From the NCBI RefSeq assembly GCF_012958305.1, contig NZ_JABBYO010000010.1, forward strand, positions 174,023 to 238,022: DNA of 64,000 bases, read 5' to 3'. Shown one piece after another: positions 26,250-34,552 of this stretch. A program made the translations under genes and the position numbers. Under the pieces are notes generated by a model, which searched no databases, was not told where the DNA came from, and saw only the letters and a list, made by a program, of their open reading frames with translations. This DNA is from Tautonia rosea. GTDB taxonomy: Bacteria; Planctomycetota; Planctomycetia; Isosphaerales; Isosphaeraceae. Position 1 is the stretch's first letter. Each line of letters opens with the position of its first letter.

Positions 26250-29141
26250 ATGGTGAGCGCGTTGCGACGACGTCGAACCTTGCGGGTCGCGATGGTGCTG
26301 GTCGCGGTCGGCGTTGCCGCTTTCAGCTATGATGCCTGGCGATCCCGACGCACGCTTGACGAGGCCCGGCAGGCCATCGAGCGGGGAGATCTGCGTGCTG
26401 CGGGGCCGATCCTCGAGCAATTCGCTCGCTCCCGGCCCTGGCTCCGGGGAGCCGAGTCCGATTACCTGCTTGGCCTGACCCGCTGGGCCTCGGGGCGGCA
26501 GGCCGAGGCGCTCGACGCCTTCGATCGCATCCCGGCGAGCAGCGAGTACGCCGGCCGCGCCGCCTTCTTCCGTGTCGAGGCCGCGCTGGGACGCGGTGGG
26601 TTCGCCGAGGCGGAGCAGATCCTTCGGGGCTTGATCCAAGGCGGCGGCCCCGGGCTGAACCCAGCCCGACAGTGGCTGGCGCAGGTGCTCCGTATCCAGG
26701 CCCGATTCGACGAGGCCCGGCCCCTGATCCGCGACTGCTTCGCCGAGGCTGACAACCCGGTCGGCCTGCTGCACGAGCTTTGGCTTCTTGATCGCGGCAC
26801 GGTCGGCCTCGAGATCCAGTCGGCCGCCCTCAGGCAGGCCGCGGCACTGGCCCCCGACGACGACCGGGTCCGGCTGGGCCTGGCCCGGGTGGCAATCCTC
26901 GACGGCGACCTCGACGAAGCCCGTCGCCTCCTGGATCCCCTGATCGACGCCCGGCCCGACCGTGCCGTCTGGCTCGCCGAACTCGACCGTGCCGCTGCCG
27001 CCGAGCAACCCGTCGAGGTGCTCAAGGCGCTACGGGCCATTGGCCCCGAGGGATTCGACCCGGCCGATCGGCTCGACTGGCGCGTGTGGCTGCTCCGCCG
27101 CCTGGGGGACGCCGACCGGGAACGGCGTGCCCTGGAGCGACGGCTGGAGGTCGAGCCGAACGATCCCCGGACGCTCCAGCGGCTGGCCGAGCTGCTCCGC
27201 CGGACCGGTCAAGACGACCGCGCTGCCGGGCTCCTGCTGCGCAAGGCCGAGGTCGACGATGCGATCAGCCGCTACAAGCTCCGCATGGGCTCTGACTCGC
27301 CCGCCTCGACCCGGGACGAGCGGCTCGAAATGGCCCGCCTGGCCGAGGCCGCCGGCCGGCCCTGGGACGCGGATCGATGGCGGGAGCTGGCCCTTGGGGC
27401 GGAAGCCGAGTCGAACAAGGAGCCGCCGTCGCTGCTCGCGCAGCGGCGCATTTCGGATGCAAACGTCCTCGACGATCCGTGGAGTGACATCGACGCCTCG
27501 GCACTCGTCGCCGCTCGGGATGCGAGCGGATCCGGCCGCGCCCGCCTCCGGTTCGTCGAGGCCGCCGAGTCGGCCGGGCTCGACTTCACCTTCGTCAATG
27601 ATGGGACGCCGCGCCGGCGGCTGCCGGAGGTGATGAGTGGCGGCCTCGGCCTGCTCGACTACGACCGGGACGGCTGGCTTGACCTCTACGTCGCCCAGGG
27701 CGGGCCATTCCCGCCTCCCGAGGACGCCCGGTCCGGGGACCGGCTCTACCGCAACCGAGGGAACGGCACCTTCGAGGACGTCACCAAGGCCGCCGGCCTG
27801 GCCGACCTGCCTGGCGGCTACGGCCAGGGGGTCGCCGTCGGCGACATCGACAACGACGGATTCCCCGACGTGTTCCTCTCTCGATGGCGGTCGTACGCTC
27901 TGTACCGCAACCGAGGCGACGGCACGTTCGAGGATCTGACCGAGGCCGCCGGATTGGGCGGCGATCGCGGCTGGCCATCCTCGGCCGCCTTCGCCGATCT
28001 GGACGGCGACGGCGACCTCGATCTCTACGTCTGTCATTATCTTCAGTGGGATCCGGCCCGCTTCGAGCCGTGTCGGGATGGGATCTCCGGGGCCTTCATC
28101 GCCTGCCCGCCAACCCGGTTCCCCGCCGAGCCGGACCGCGTGTTCCGCAACGACGGCGGCCGGTTCGTCGACGTGACGGCCGAGGCCGGCATCGCCGACA
28201 GCGACGGCCGAGGCCTGGGCGTCATCGCCACCGACCTGGACGGCGACGGCCTGCTCGACCTTTACGTCGCCAACGATCAGACCGGCAACGACCTCTGGCG
28301 GAACCTCGGCGGGATGCGGTTCGAAGACTTCGGCGCCCTGTCCGGGGCCTCGGCCGATGCAGGGGGCGGTTATCAGGCGGGCATGGGGGTTGGCTGCGGC
28401 GATCTCGACGGCGACGGCCGTCCCGACCTGGTCGTGACGAATTACTACGGCGAGGGCACGACCTTCTACCGAAACCTCGGCGCTGGCACCTTCGTCGACG
28501 ATTCGACGGACTCCGGCCTGTATGCGGCCAGCCGCTACCTGCTTGGCTTCGGCATCGGACTGTTCGACGCCGACAACGACGGCGATCTCGATCTCCTCTC
28601 GGCCAACGGCCACCTGCACGACTTGCCGGACAACCCGTACCGAATGCCGTCCCAGCTCCTGGAGAACGACGGCGGGGCGTTCCGAGACGTCACCTCGTCC
28701 ACCGGAGACGCCCTCACCCAACCTCGCCTCGGACGGGCCTTCGCCCAGGGCGACCTTGACAATGATGGGCTCGTCGACGCGATCCTGCTCGACCACGACG
28801 GCCCGCTGGCGTTGCTCCGCAACCGCACCGAGGATCCCGGACACTGGCTGACGCTCCAACTGGAGGGCTCGGCGTCGAACCGAGACGCCGTCGGTGCCCG
28901 TGTGACCGTCCTCGCCGGCGATCAGACACAGTTCGGCTGGCGAATCGGAGGCGGCAGCTATCAATCGGCCCCGAGCCCCCGGCTCCATTTCGGGCTGGGC
29001 GAGGCCGAGGCAGCGACGGTCGAAGTCGCCTGGCCCTCCGGCCTCGTCGAGCGTCACGAGGCGTTGCCGAGCGACGCCATCTATCACCTCCGCGAAGGGG
29101 ACGGCCGGGCCGATCGCCTCGGCCCAAGCCCCGGGCGCTGA
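26250..29141 (+). CDS. TPR / VCBS-FG-GAP / UnbV (ASPIC) CRTAC1-like protein
   Basis: A protein of about 963 aa; GTG 26247 and ATG 26250 are adjacent possible starts. An N-terminal membrane anchor, LRVAMVLVAVGVAAFSYDAW, is followed by TPR-like helical repeats to about residue 400 (QAIERGDLRAAGPILEQFAR). FG-GAP/VCBS blades begin near 437: VNDGTPRRRLPEVMSGGLG, LDYDRDGWLDLYVAQGG, VGDIDNDGFPDVFLSRW, then further calcium-binding D-x-D-x-D-G loops. The ASPIC/UnbV domain occupies about 870-945 (SNRDAVGARVTVLAG, VEVAWPSGLVERHEALP). This is a standard secreted or membrane-tethered planctomycete architecture of unknown role, probably adhesion or Ca-binding. It is monocistronic; a hairpin follows at 29198-29230. 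Confidence 0.92.
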   Translation: MVSALRRRRTLRVAMVLVAVGVAAFSYDAWRSRRTLDEARQAIERGDLRAAGPILEQFARSRPWLRGAESDYLLGLTRWASGRQAEALDAFDRIPASSEYAGRAAFFRVEAALGRGGFAEAEQILRGLIQGGGPGLNPARQWLAQVLRIQARFDEARPLIRDCFAEADNPVGLLHELWLLDRGTVGLEIQSAALRQAAALAPDDDRVRLGLARVAILDGDLDEARRLLDPLIDARPDRAVWLAELDRAAAAEQPVEVLKALRAIGPEGFDPADRLDWRVWLLRRLGDADRERRALERRLEVEPNDPRTLQRLAELLRRTGQDDRAAGLLLRKAEVDDAISRYKLRMGSDSPASTRDERLEMARLAEAAGRPWDADRWRELALGAEAESNKEPPSLLAQRRISDANVLDDPWSDIDASALVAARDASGSGRARLRFVEAAESAGLDFTFVNDGTPRRRLPEVMSGGLGLLDYDRDGWLDLYVAQGGPFPPPEDARSGDRLYRNRGNGTFEDVTKAAGLADLPGGYGQGVAVGDIDNDGFPDVFLSRWRSYALYRNRGDGTFEDLTEAAGLGGDRGWPSSAAFADLDGDGDLDLYVCHYLQWDPARFEPCRDGISGAFIACPPTRFPAEPDRVFRNDGGRFVDVTAEAGIADSDGRGLGVIATDLDGDGLLDLYVANDQTGNDLWRNLGGMRFEDFGALSGASADAGGGYQAGMGVGCGDLDGDGRPDLVVTNYYGEGTTFYRNLGAGTFVDDSTDSGLYAASRYLLGFGIGLFDADNDGDLDLLSANGHLHDLPDNPYRMPSQLLENDGGAFRDVTSSTGDALTQPRLGRAFAQGDLDNDGLVDAILLDHDGPLALLRNRTEDPGHWLTLQLEGSASNRDAVGARVTVLAGDQTQFGWRIGGGSYQSAPSPRLHFGLGEAEAATVEVAWPSGLVERHEALPSDAIYHLREGDGRADRLGPSPGR

Positions 29142-29197
29142 GCCCCCGCGATCGGACGCTCGGGGCCTCCACTGCGAGACAACCGATTCCAGGGGAT

Positions 29198-29230
29198 GAT
29201 CTGCTGATGTTGTCGAAAGACATCAGATCA
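29198..29230 (+). terminator. Hairpin after the UnbV gene
   Basis: CTGATGT (29204-29210) pairs with ACATCAG (29220-29226), and outer bases TGATCTG/ATCA extend the stem with a bulge. GTTTCTCC follows. The rest of the 29142-29502 gap shows no gene. Confidence 0.45.
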
Positions 29231-29502
29231 GTTTCTCCGCGTCGATTTCCGATGTGCTCCCGTGGTTCCGTCGCTTTAGGCGGGCCAGCGATTTCAGAAG
29301 GCGTTTGGATCTGCCTCTGCACCAAGCTGCAAGCCCGAAACGGGTAAGGTCACGACCCCAGACCAGGGCACGTGCGGCCGATCACCGGGGGGATTGCATG
29401 GACATGCCTCCTGGCTCGTGTTAGGGTAAGTTTCTGCCAAAGTTGAGCGAGAGTTAAACATCGTCTCGAGGTCCCACCAGCTCAACCGAGGGGGGTGCGA
29501 CT

Positions 29503-30888
29503 GTGTCGATTCCAAGAAACCCTGGCGGGCGATTCCCTGCGCCGTGTGCCGGTCCGAACCGCCGAGAAGCCTTGAAGGCCGGGGCGCTCACGCTCGGCGG
29601 CCTGTCGCTTCCCGGCCTGTTCCAGGCCCAATCGGCGGCGGCCTCGCCGGTGCGGACGACCTCGGGGCGCGCGAAGGCGTGCATCCTGGTCTTCGCCTGG
29701 GGAGGTCCGAGCCAGCTCGAAACCCTCGACCTGAAACCCGACGCCCCCGACGAGATCCGAGGCGACTTCCGGCCCATCGCCACCTCGGTGCCGGGCATCC
29801 AGATCAGCGAGCACTTCCCGATGCTCGCCGAGCGGATGGACAAGATGGCGATCATCCGCTCGATGTCGCACGATGACCCCGCGCACCTGTCGAGCGTGCA
29901 TCATCAGCAGACCGGACACCTCGCCCCCCGGCCGAAGTCGGATGCCGACGGCCCCTCTCCGCTCGACTGGCCGCACCTGGGGTCATTGGTCGCCCGGGTG
30001 CAGCCGAGATCGGGCGCGTTGCCGTCGTCGGTCATTATGCCCTGGACGGTCGCGCATCCGGCGGCTCCTGGCGGCAAGGCTCCCGGCCAGCACGGCGGCT
30101 GGCTCGGCAAGTCCTTCGATCCGTTCCTCCTGCCCGGGAACCCGAACGCTGAGGGGTTCCGCGTCGAAGGGCTCAATCTCCCCGAAGGTCTCGGTCCAGA
30201 TCGTGTGCGGTCGCGGCGGGACTTGCTGTCGAGCGTCGATCGAGGGGCCGTCGAGCCGCCGTCGTGGACCAAGACGCAGGCCCGGGCGTTCGATGCCCTC
30301 CTCTCGGCCGAGGCCCGAGGCGCCTTTCAGATCGACCGCGAAGACCCGATCACCCGAGACCGCTACGGCCGGCACATTCACGGTCAATGCATGCTGATGG
30401 CCCGTCGCCTGGTTGAAGCCGGCGTTCCCCTGGTCACCGTCAACTGGCACGACGACCGAAAAAACTTCTGGGATACGCACCTCGACAACTTCAACCACCT
30501 CAAGAACCGCCTGATGCCGCCGACCGACCGCGGCCTGTCGGCTCTGCTCGACGACCTGGCGGCGCGAGGGATGCTCGACGAAACCCTGGTGGTTTGGGTC
30601 GGCGAGTTCGGCCGCAACCCCCGAATCACCCGCAACAACGCCGGGCGGGAACACTGGCCCCGCTGCTACTCCGCCCTGCTGGCCGGCGGCGGCGTGCAAG
30701 GGGGCATGGTGTACGGCTCGTCCGATCGCTGGGCCGCCTACCCTGCCTCCGACCCCGTCAGCCCCGCCGACCTCGCCGCGACGATCCTCTTCGCCCTCGG
30801 CATCGACCCAGGCACCGAGGTGATCGACCCCATTGGCCGCCCCCTGCCCATCAATCGCGGAACCCCCGTCACCGATCTCCTGGCATGA
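29503..30888 (+). CDS. DUF1501 sulfatase-like protein with Tat signal
   Basis: A 461-aa protein. GTG 29503 has GAGGGGGG 7 nt upstream. The N-terminus carries a twin-arginine signal, NRREALKAGALTLGGLSLPG (about residues 18-37). The DUF1501 alkaline-phosphatase-like fold follows: ILVFAWGGPSQLETLDLKPD (about 61-80), MSHDDPAHLSSVHHQQTGH, and VVWVGEFGRNPRITRNNAGR then EHWPRC (about 365-390), which hold the conserved Asp/His metal-binding positions. Members are usually encoded beside a PSCyt/DUF1549/DUF1553 gene, but this copy stands alone; a second, paired copy is at 55198. Substrate unknown. Confidence 0.93.
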   Translation: MSIPRNPGGRFPAPCAGPNRREALKAGALTLGGLSLPGLFQAQSAAASPVRTTSGRAKACILVFAWGGPSQLETLDLKPDAPDEIRGDFRPIATSVPGIQISEHFPMLAERMDKMAIIRSMSHDDPAHLSSVHHQQTGHLAPRPKSDADGPSPLDWPHLGSLVARVQPRSGALPSSVIMPWTVAHPAAPGGKAPGQHGGWLGKSFDPFLLPGNPNAEGFRVEGLNLPEGLGPDRVRSRRDLLSSVDRGAVEPPSWTKTQARAFDALLSAEARGAFQIDREDPITRDRYGRHIHGQCMLMARRLVEAGVPLVTVNWHDDRKNFWDTHLDNFNHLKNRLMPPTDRGLSALLDDLAARGMLDETLVVWVGEFGRNPRITRNNAGREHWPRCYSALLAGGGVQGGMVYGSSDRWAAYPASDPVSPADLAATILFALGIDPGTEVIDPIGRPLPINRGTPVTDLLA

Positions 30889-31050
30889 GGTGACCTGAAC
30901 AAGACGATCGCTCCCGGAAATCAGGACCCTGGCACGCAAATTGCCGTGGTTGGCTCCCGACACGGTGATGTCATTCGCTCGTGATGGCGTCAACGATCCG
31001 TCTTGAATCACAGGTTCAACCATCAATCGGATGAATGAGGGAAGCCAACC

Positions 31051-31230
31051 ATGACTCTGCTGAAATGGGCATTGATTGCACTGATCGTCGCGGTGATTGC
31101 CGGAATTTTTGGATTCAGTGGTGTGGCCGAAGGGGCCGCGACGGTCGCGAAAGTTTTGGTAGGGATCTTCCTGGTCCTTGCCTTGATTCTTGGAGTCCTG
31201 GGCGCCACGGTGTACAAGAAGGTGACCTGA
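31051..31230 (+). CDS. DUF1328 (YtjA-like) small membrane protein
   Basis: A 59-aa protein from ATG 31051 with a purine-rich GAGGGAAG about 6 nt upstream. Two membrane helices are visible: LLKWALIALIVAVIAGIFG and VAKVLVGIFLVLALILGVLG, linked by the FSGVAEGAATVAK stretch that is diagnostic for DUF1328. Members are short inner-membrane proteins induced under envelope stress in some bacteria; molecular role unknown. It lies between DUF1501 and DUF362 genes on the same strand, with 162 and 115 nt gaps, and is probably independently expressed. Confidence 0.9.
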   Translation: MTLLKWALIALIVAVIAGIFGFSGVAEGAATVAKVLVGIFLVLALILGVLGATVYKKVT

Positions 31231-31345
31231 GCGAGCACCGGCTCGCCATTTGATCGAATCGAAACAACGCGGACCTCGATCCCGGCGCGAGATGATCGAT
31301 CGAGCCGTAATGGAGGTCCGATCCCCACCTGGAGGATTCCCGACC

Positions 31346-32563
31346 ATGCGACCGCGACGATCTCGACCATGCTCCAGAAAATCATCGGTGGCGTCGGGTG
31401 TGGATCGTCGGGCCTTCCTGGCGGCTTCGGCGGCCGGGGCCACCCTGATCGGCGGCAGTGCCGTCCCGATCGTTCCGGGAGCGCTGGCCTCTGGCCTCGG
31501 ACCCAGGGTCCTGGCCGAAGGACAGGGTTTCCCCGGAGCCTATCCTGGTCGGGTGGTCGAGGTGAAAGACCCGGCCGCGGTCATCGACGGTGAGCCGGTG
31601 CTCGACGCCGTTCGCCTGATGATGGCCAGGGGCATGACCGGCCTGACCGGGATCGAGGACCCGGTCGAGGCCTGGCGGTCGATGTTCGAGCCGGGTGACG
31701 TGGTCGGCATCAAGGTCAACCCGGTCGGCCAGCCGCACGCGATCAGCAACCACGCGACCGTCCACGCGATTGTCGAGGGGCTCGAATCGGCCGGTATCCC
31801 CCGGCGCGACATCGTCGTCTTCGACCGCTACAAGGATCAGTTCATCCAGGCCGGCTACCTGGAGAATCTCCCCGACGGCTGCCAGTGGGACTGGGCGGTC
31901 GACTCCTACGACGAGGCCCAGCTCGACATCGCTCGGTACGACCCGGACGTCTTCGCCACGCTCGACATCGTGCACGCCCAACCCGGCATTCACGACCCGA
32001 AGGACGATCGCACGCGACGCTCTCACGTGGCCAAGGTCGTGTCGCAAAGAATCAACAAGCTGATTTGCATCCCGGTTTTGAAAGATCATGGGTCGGGCGG
32101 CGTGACTTTGTCGCTGAAGAATATGAGTCACGGATTGGTCAACAACGTCTCCCGCAGCCACGGCACGCACGACACGAATACCTGCAACCTGTTCATCCCG
32201 GCCATCTGTTCCTTGCCGGTGATTCAGGAGAAGAGCGTTTTGCAGATCCTCGACGGCCTGAACGCGGTCTATCACCGAGGTCCAGGCGCCGTCAAGCGTT
32301 ACGTCTGGTCGTACGGTGCCCTCTTCTTCGCGACCGACCCGGTGGCGATGGACCGGGTCTGCTGGGAGATCGTCGACGCCAAGCGCGTGGCCGAAGGCAT
32401 GCCCCCGGTCGCCGAGGTGGGCCGATCGGGCAAGGACCCGACCGGCACCGAGGCATTCGACTATCGCCAGCCCCAGCACATTGCCGGAGCCGGCGCCCTC
32501 GGCCTGGGAGTTTTTGCACGGGACGCCATTGACCACCGCGCCTACAATATGAACGCATCATAA
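31346..32563 (+). CDS. DUF362 domain protein with Tat signal
   Basis: A 405-aa protein from ATG 31346, with GGAGG 10 nt upstream. The frame extends to 31250, but the extension carries no ribosome site and would bury the twin-arginine signal DRRAFLAASAAGATLIGG (about residues 20-37). The DUF362 domain follows: EPGDVVGIKVNPVGQPHAIS, IPRRDIVVFDRYKDQFIQAG, ICIPVLKDHGSGGVTLSLKN (the K-D-H and N-M motifs) and FFATDPVAMDRVCWEIVDAK. DUF362 proteins are often iron-sulfur associated, but no CxxCxxC cluster motif is present here. Export by Tat implies a folded cofactor-bearing periplasmic protein; function unknown. Confidence 0.9.
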   Translation: MRPRRSRPCSRKSSVASGVDRRAFLAASAAGATLIGGSAVPIVPGALASGLGPRVLAEGQGFPGAYPGRVVEVKDPAAVIDGEPVLDAVRLMMARGMTGLTGIEDPVEAWRSMFEPGDVVGIKVNPVGQPHAISNHATVHAIVEGLESAGIPRRDIVVFDRYKDQFIQAGYLENLPDGCQWDWAVDSYDEAQLDIARYDPDVFATLDIVHAQPGIHDPKDDRTRRSHVAKVVSQRINKLICIPVLKDHGSGGVTLSLKNMSHGLVNNVSRSHGTHDTNTCNLFIPAICSLPVIQEKSVLQILDGLNAVYHRGPGAVKRYVWSYGALFFATDPVAMDRVCWEIVDAKRVAEGMPPVAEVGRSGKDPTGTEAFDYRQPQHIAGAGALGLGVFARDAIDHRAYNMNAS

Positions 32564-32650
32564 AAAGAAATCACCATCTGGTTGATTCTCCATTGGACGA
32601 AGTGTTCGTGCGAAGCTTGAGGTTGTTCCTGGCCGCTCTGGTTCGACTAA

Positions 32651-32779
32651 CCGGGCCATGCGAACTTCCTGCTCGCCGACGGTTTGATCCGCTTCGTCAA
32701 GGACACGACCAACCAGATCGTCATCTGGAGCATCGGCACCCGAGATGGCGGCGAGGTCGTCTCGTCCGACCAACTCTGA
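32651..32779 (+). pseudogene. C-terminal relic of a DUF1559 gene
   Basis: The 42 codons read PGHANFLLADGLIRFVKDTT then NQIVIWSIGTRDGGEVVSSD-QL, which aligns with the C-terminus of the intact DUF1559 gene in this window (NVMLADGSVRFVKDTI; GTKSGGEVLSADSF). Upstream, 32564-32650 is out of frame and unrelated, and there is no start codon or prepilin segment. It is a truncated copy, probably left by recombination among the many DUF1559 paralogues. Together with the transposase relic at 24.2 kb it brackets a variable segment. Confidence 0.75.
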
Positions 32780-32939
32780 TCGGTCCGTTTTGACTCGACC
32801 GGCAGACCTTTCGAAACGCGTGCGTGACCAAGGGTCTGCCAGAATCTGATCGCTTGAGCATCCCTTTGAATCGAGGTCGGTCCTGCCATCAAGAGCGCGG
32901 GACCGGCCTCGGTGCGTTTGGCCGCGCGGGTTCGTTGCG

Positions 32940-33323
32940 TCAGGGCTTCCGATCAAGGAGCCAAAGCGCGACGATCCCGATCAGGCATCCGGTCAGCTCG
33001 GCCGCGAGCAAGCCAACGAACAGGCTGTCCGAAACACCATCGACGACGATGCCGATGATCCGGCCCAACGCCACGCCGCCAAGGGCCGCGGCCTGGGCGA
33101 ACAGGCCCGCCGCGAACCAACTCGGTCGCGAGGCAGCCACGGTGAAGAAGAGGGCCAGACCGAGTTCCAGTCCCCCGTAGAAGGCCCTGATCTCCGCGCG
33201 GGCGACTGGGTGGGTCAGCTCAACTCCAAGCCCCGTGATCCCTTCGGGCTGGATGAGCAGCCACAGGCCGAACCCGCCGAACGCGATCGCCGTGAGCCAC
33301 AGGGAGATCCGGGCGAGACGCAT
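32940..33323 (-). CDS. DUF4345-type four-TM membrane protein
   Basis: A 127-aa integral membrane protein with four hydrophobic segments: ISLWLTAIAFGGFGLWLLIQ (6-25), IRAFYGGLELGLALFFTVAA, FAAGLFAQAAALGGVALGRI and LAAELTGCLIGIVALWLLDR. The AEIRAFYGGLELGLALFF region is the hallmark of the DUF4345 family. Function is unknown. ATG 33323 is the natural start. It lies downstream of the ABC ATPase gene on the same strand, 166 nt away; a functional link is not evident. Confidence 0.8.
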   Translation of the reverse strand: MRLARISLWLTAIAFGGFGLWLLIQPEGITGLGVELTHPVARAEIRAFYGGLELGLALFFTVAASRPSWFAAGLFAQAAALGGVALGRIIGIVVDGVSDSLFVGLLAAELTGCLIGIVALWLLDRKP

Positions 33324-33489
33324 CGGAAAAGTCCCTCAGTCGATCGGGTCCGAGATTCGAGCGGCGCTTGTCCGGCGGCTCTCTCAGCAACGGGGTTTGC
33401 TGTCGCAATCGCGAACCGGCACCTCGAAGACTTGAAGCCAGTCCCCAATTCCTGGCGCGCTGGGCTGAAGAAAAGCAAGCAAGGTGTGC

Positions 33490-34431
33490 TTAGCTCGTGA
33501 TGCCCTTGGTCAGGTGCATGAAGGCGGTTTCGAGGTTGATCTCGTCTTCGCGGAAGAGGGTCAACTCGAAGCCGTTCTCGATCAGACGCTGCGCCAGGAA
33601 GCCGTACGTGACAACCTCCGGCTTCATCTTCACAACGAGGAACGTGTGGTCGTTCAGGTCGGTCTTCTGGTCGATCGACTCGATCTCGGGCTGCTTTTCG
33701 AGGAAGTCGGCGGCGTCGATCATGCGGTCGGCGACGGTGATGTTCAGCACGATGTCGGTGCGGACCTGCTTCATCACGTCGGAAACGGCGCCGTTGACGA
33801 GCAACTGCCCTTGCTCGATGATGCCGATCTTGTTGCAGATGTCGGCCAGCTCGGGAAGGATGTGGCTGGAGACGAGAATCGTCTTGCCCATCGCCCGAAG
33901 CTCCTTGAGTAAGGCCCGAATCTCGATCCGGGCGCGGGGGTCGAGCCCCGAGGCCGGCTCGTCGAGCAAGAGCACTTGCGGGTCGTGCAAAAGGACGCGG
34001 GCCAGGCCGAGGCGCTGAGTCATCCCTCGGGAGAGGCTGGTCACGAGCGCGTCGCGCTTGTAGGTCAGGTCGACCAGTTCGAGCACCTCCTCGCAAATCT
34101 TCTTGCGGGCCGGGCCGGAGATCCGGTAGGCGGCGGCGAAGAATTCGAGGTACTCGATCACCTTCATGTCGTCGTAGACGCCGAAAAAGTCGGGCATGTA
34201 GCCGATGGCGCGGCGAATGTCCTTCGCACCGTTGTAGATCGAGTGGCCGCAGACGTACGCCTCGCCCCAGGTCGGGTTGAGCAACGTGGCGAGAATCCGC
34301 ATCGTCGTGGTCTTGCCCGCGCCGTTCGGGCCAATGAACCCATACACATCCCCCTGATTGAGGGTCAGGTTCAGGCGATTCAGGGCGTAGAGGTCGCCGT
34401 ACATCTTGGTCAGGTCGCGGGTTTCGATCAT
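33490..34431 (-). CDS. ABC transporter ATP-binding protein (ABC-2/GldA-like)
   Basis: A 313-aa ATPase. Motifs: Walker A GPNGAGKTT (34-42), signature LSRGMTQRL (about 138), Walker B VLLLDEPASGLDP (about 152-164) and the H-loop VSSHI (about 190). The signature LSRGM departs from LSGGQ, as in many ABC-2-type exporters. About 90 residues after the NBD form a ferredoxin-like regulatory domain. No ABC-2 permease lies next to it in this window; the gene immediately upstream on the same strand (34553-36835) encodes a membrane protein with a GATase-like ectodomain, in the manner of gliding/ABC-2 auxiliary proteins, and may be its partner. Confidence 0.92.
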   Translation of the reverse strand: MIETRDLTKMYGDLYALNRLNLTLNQGDVYGFIGPNGAGKTTTMRILATLLNPTWGEAYVCGHSIYNGAKDIRRAIGYMPDFFGVYDDMKVIEYLEFFAAAYRISGPARKKICEEVLELVDLTYKRDALVTSLSRGMTQRLGLARVLLHDPQVLLLDEPASGLDPRARIEIRALLKELRAMGKTILVSSHILPELADICNKIGIIEQGQLLVNGAVSDVMKQVRTDIVLNITVADRMIDAADFLEKQPEIESIDQKTDLNDHTFLVVKMKPEVVTYGFLAQRLIENGFELTLFREDEINLETAFMHLTKGITS

Positions 34432-34552
34432 CGGCGGGGCCTCTCAGACGAGGGGGGGCGTTGAGTTGAGGGCGTCTCGAAGCATCAGATCAATAGGTTG
34501 ATCACACCGAGGGAAAGGGTGGCTCAGGTCGTGTCGACCCCCGTCGGCCACG

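Noticed and set aside
27030..29087. Long minus-strand frame opposite the VCBS/UnbV gene
   Set aside because: It is the complement of Asp/Gly-rich calcium-loop repeats and has no start signal or domain.
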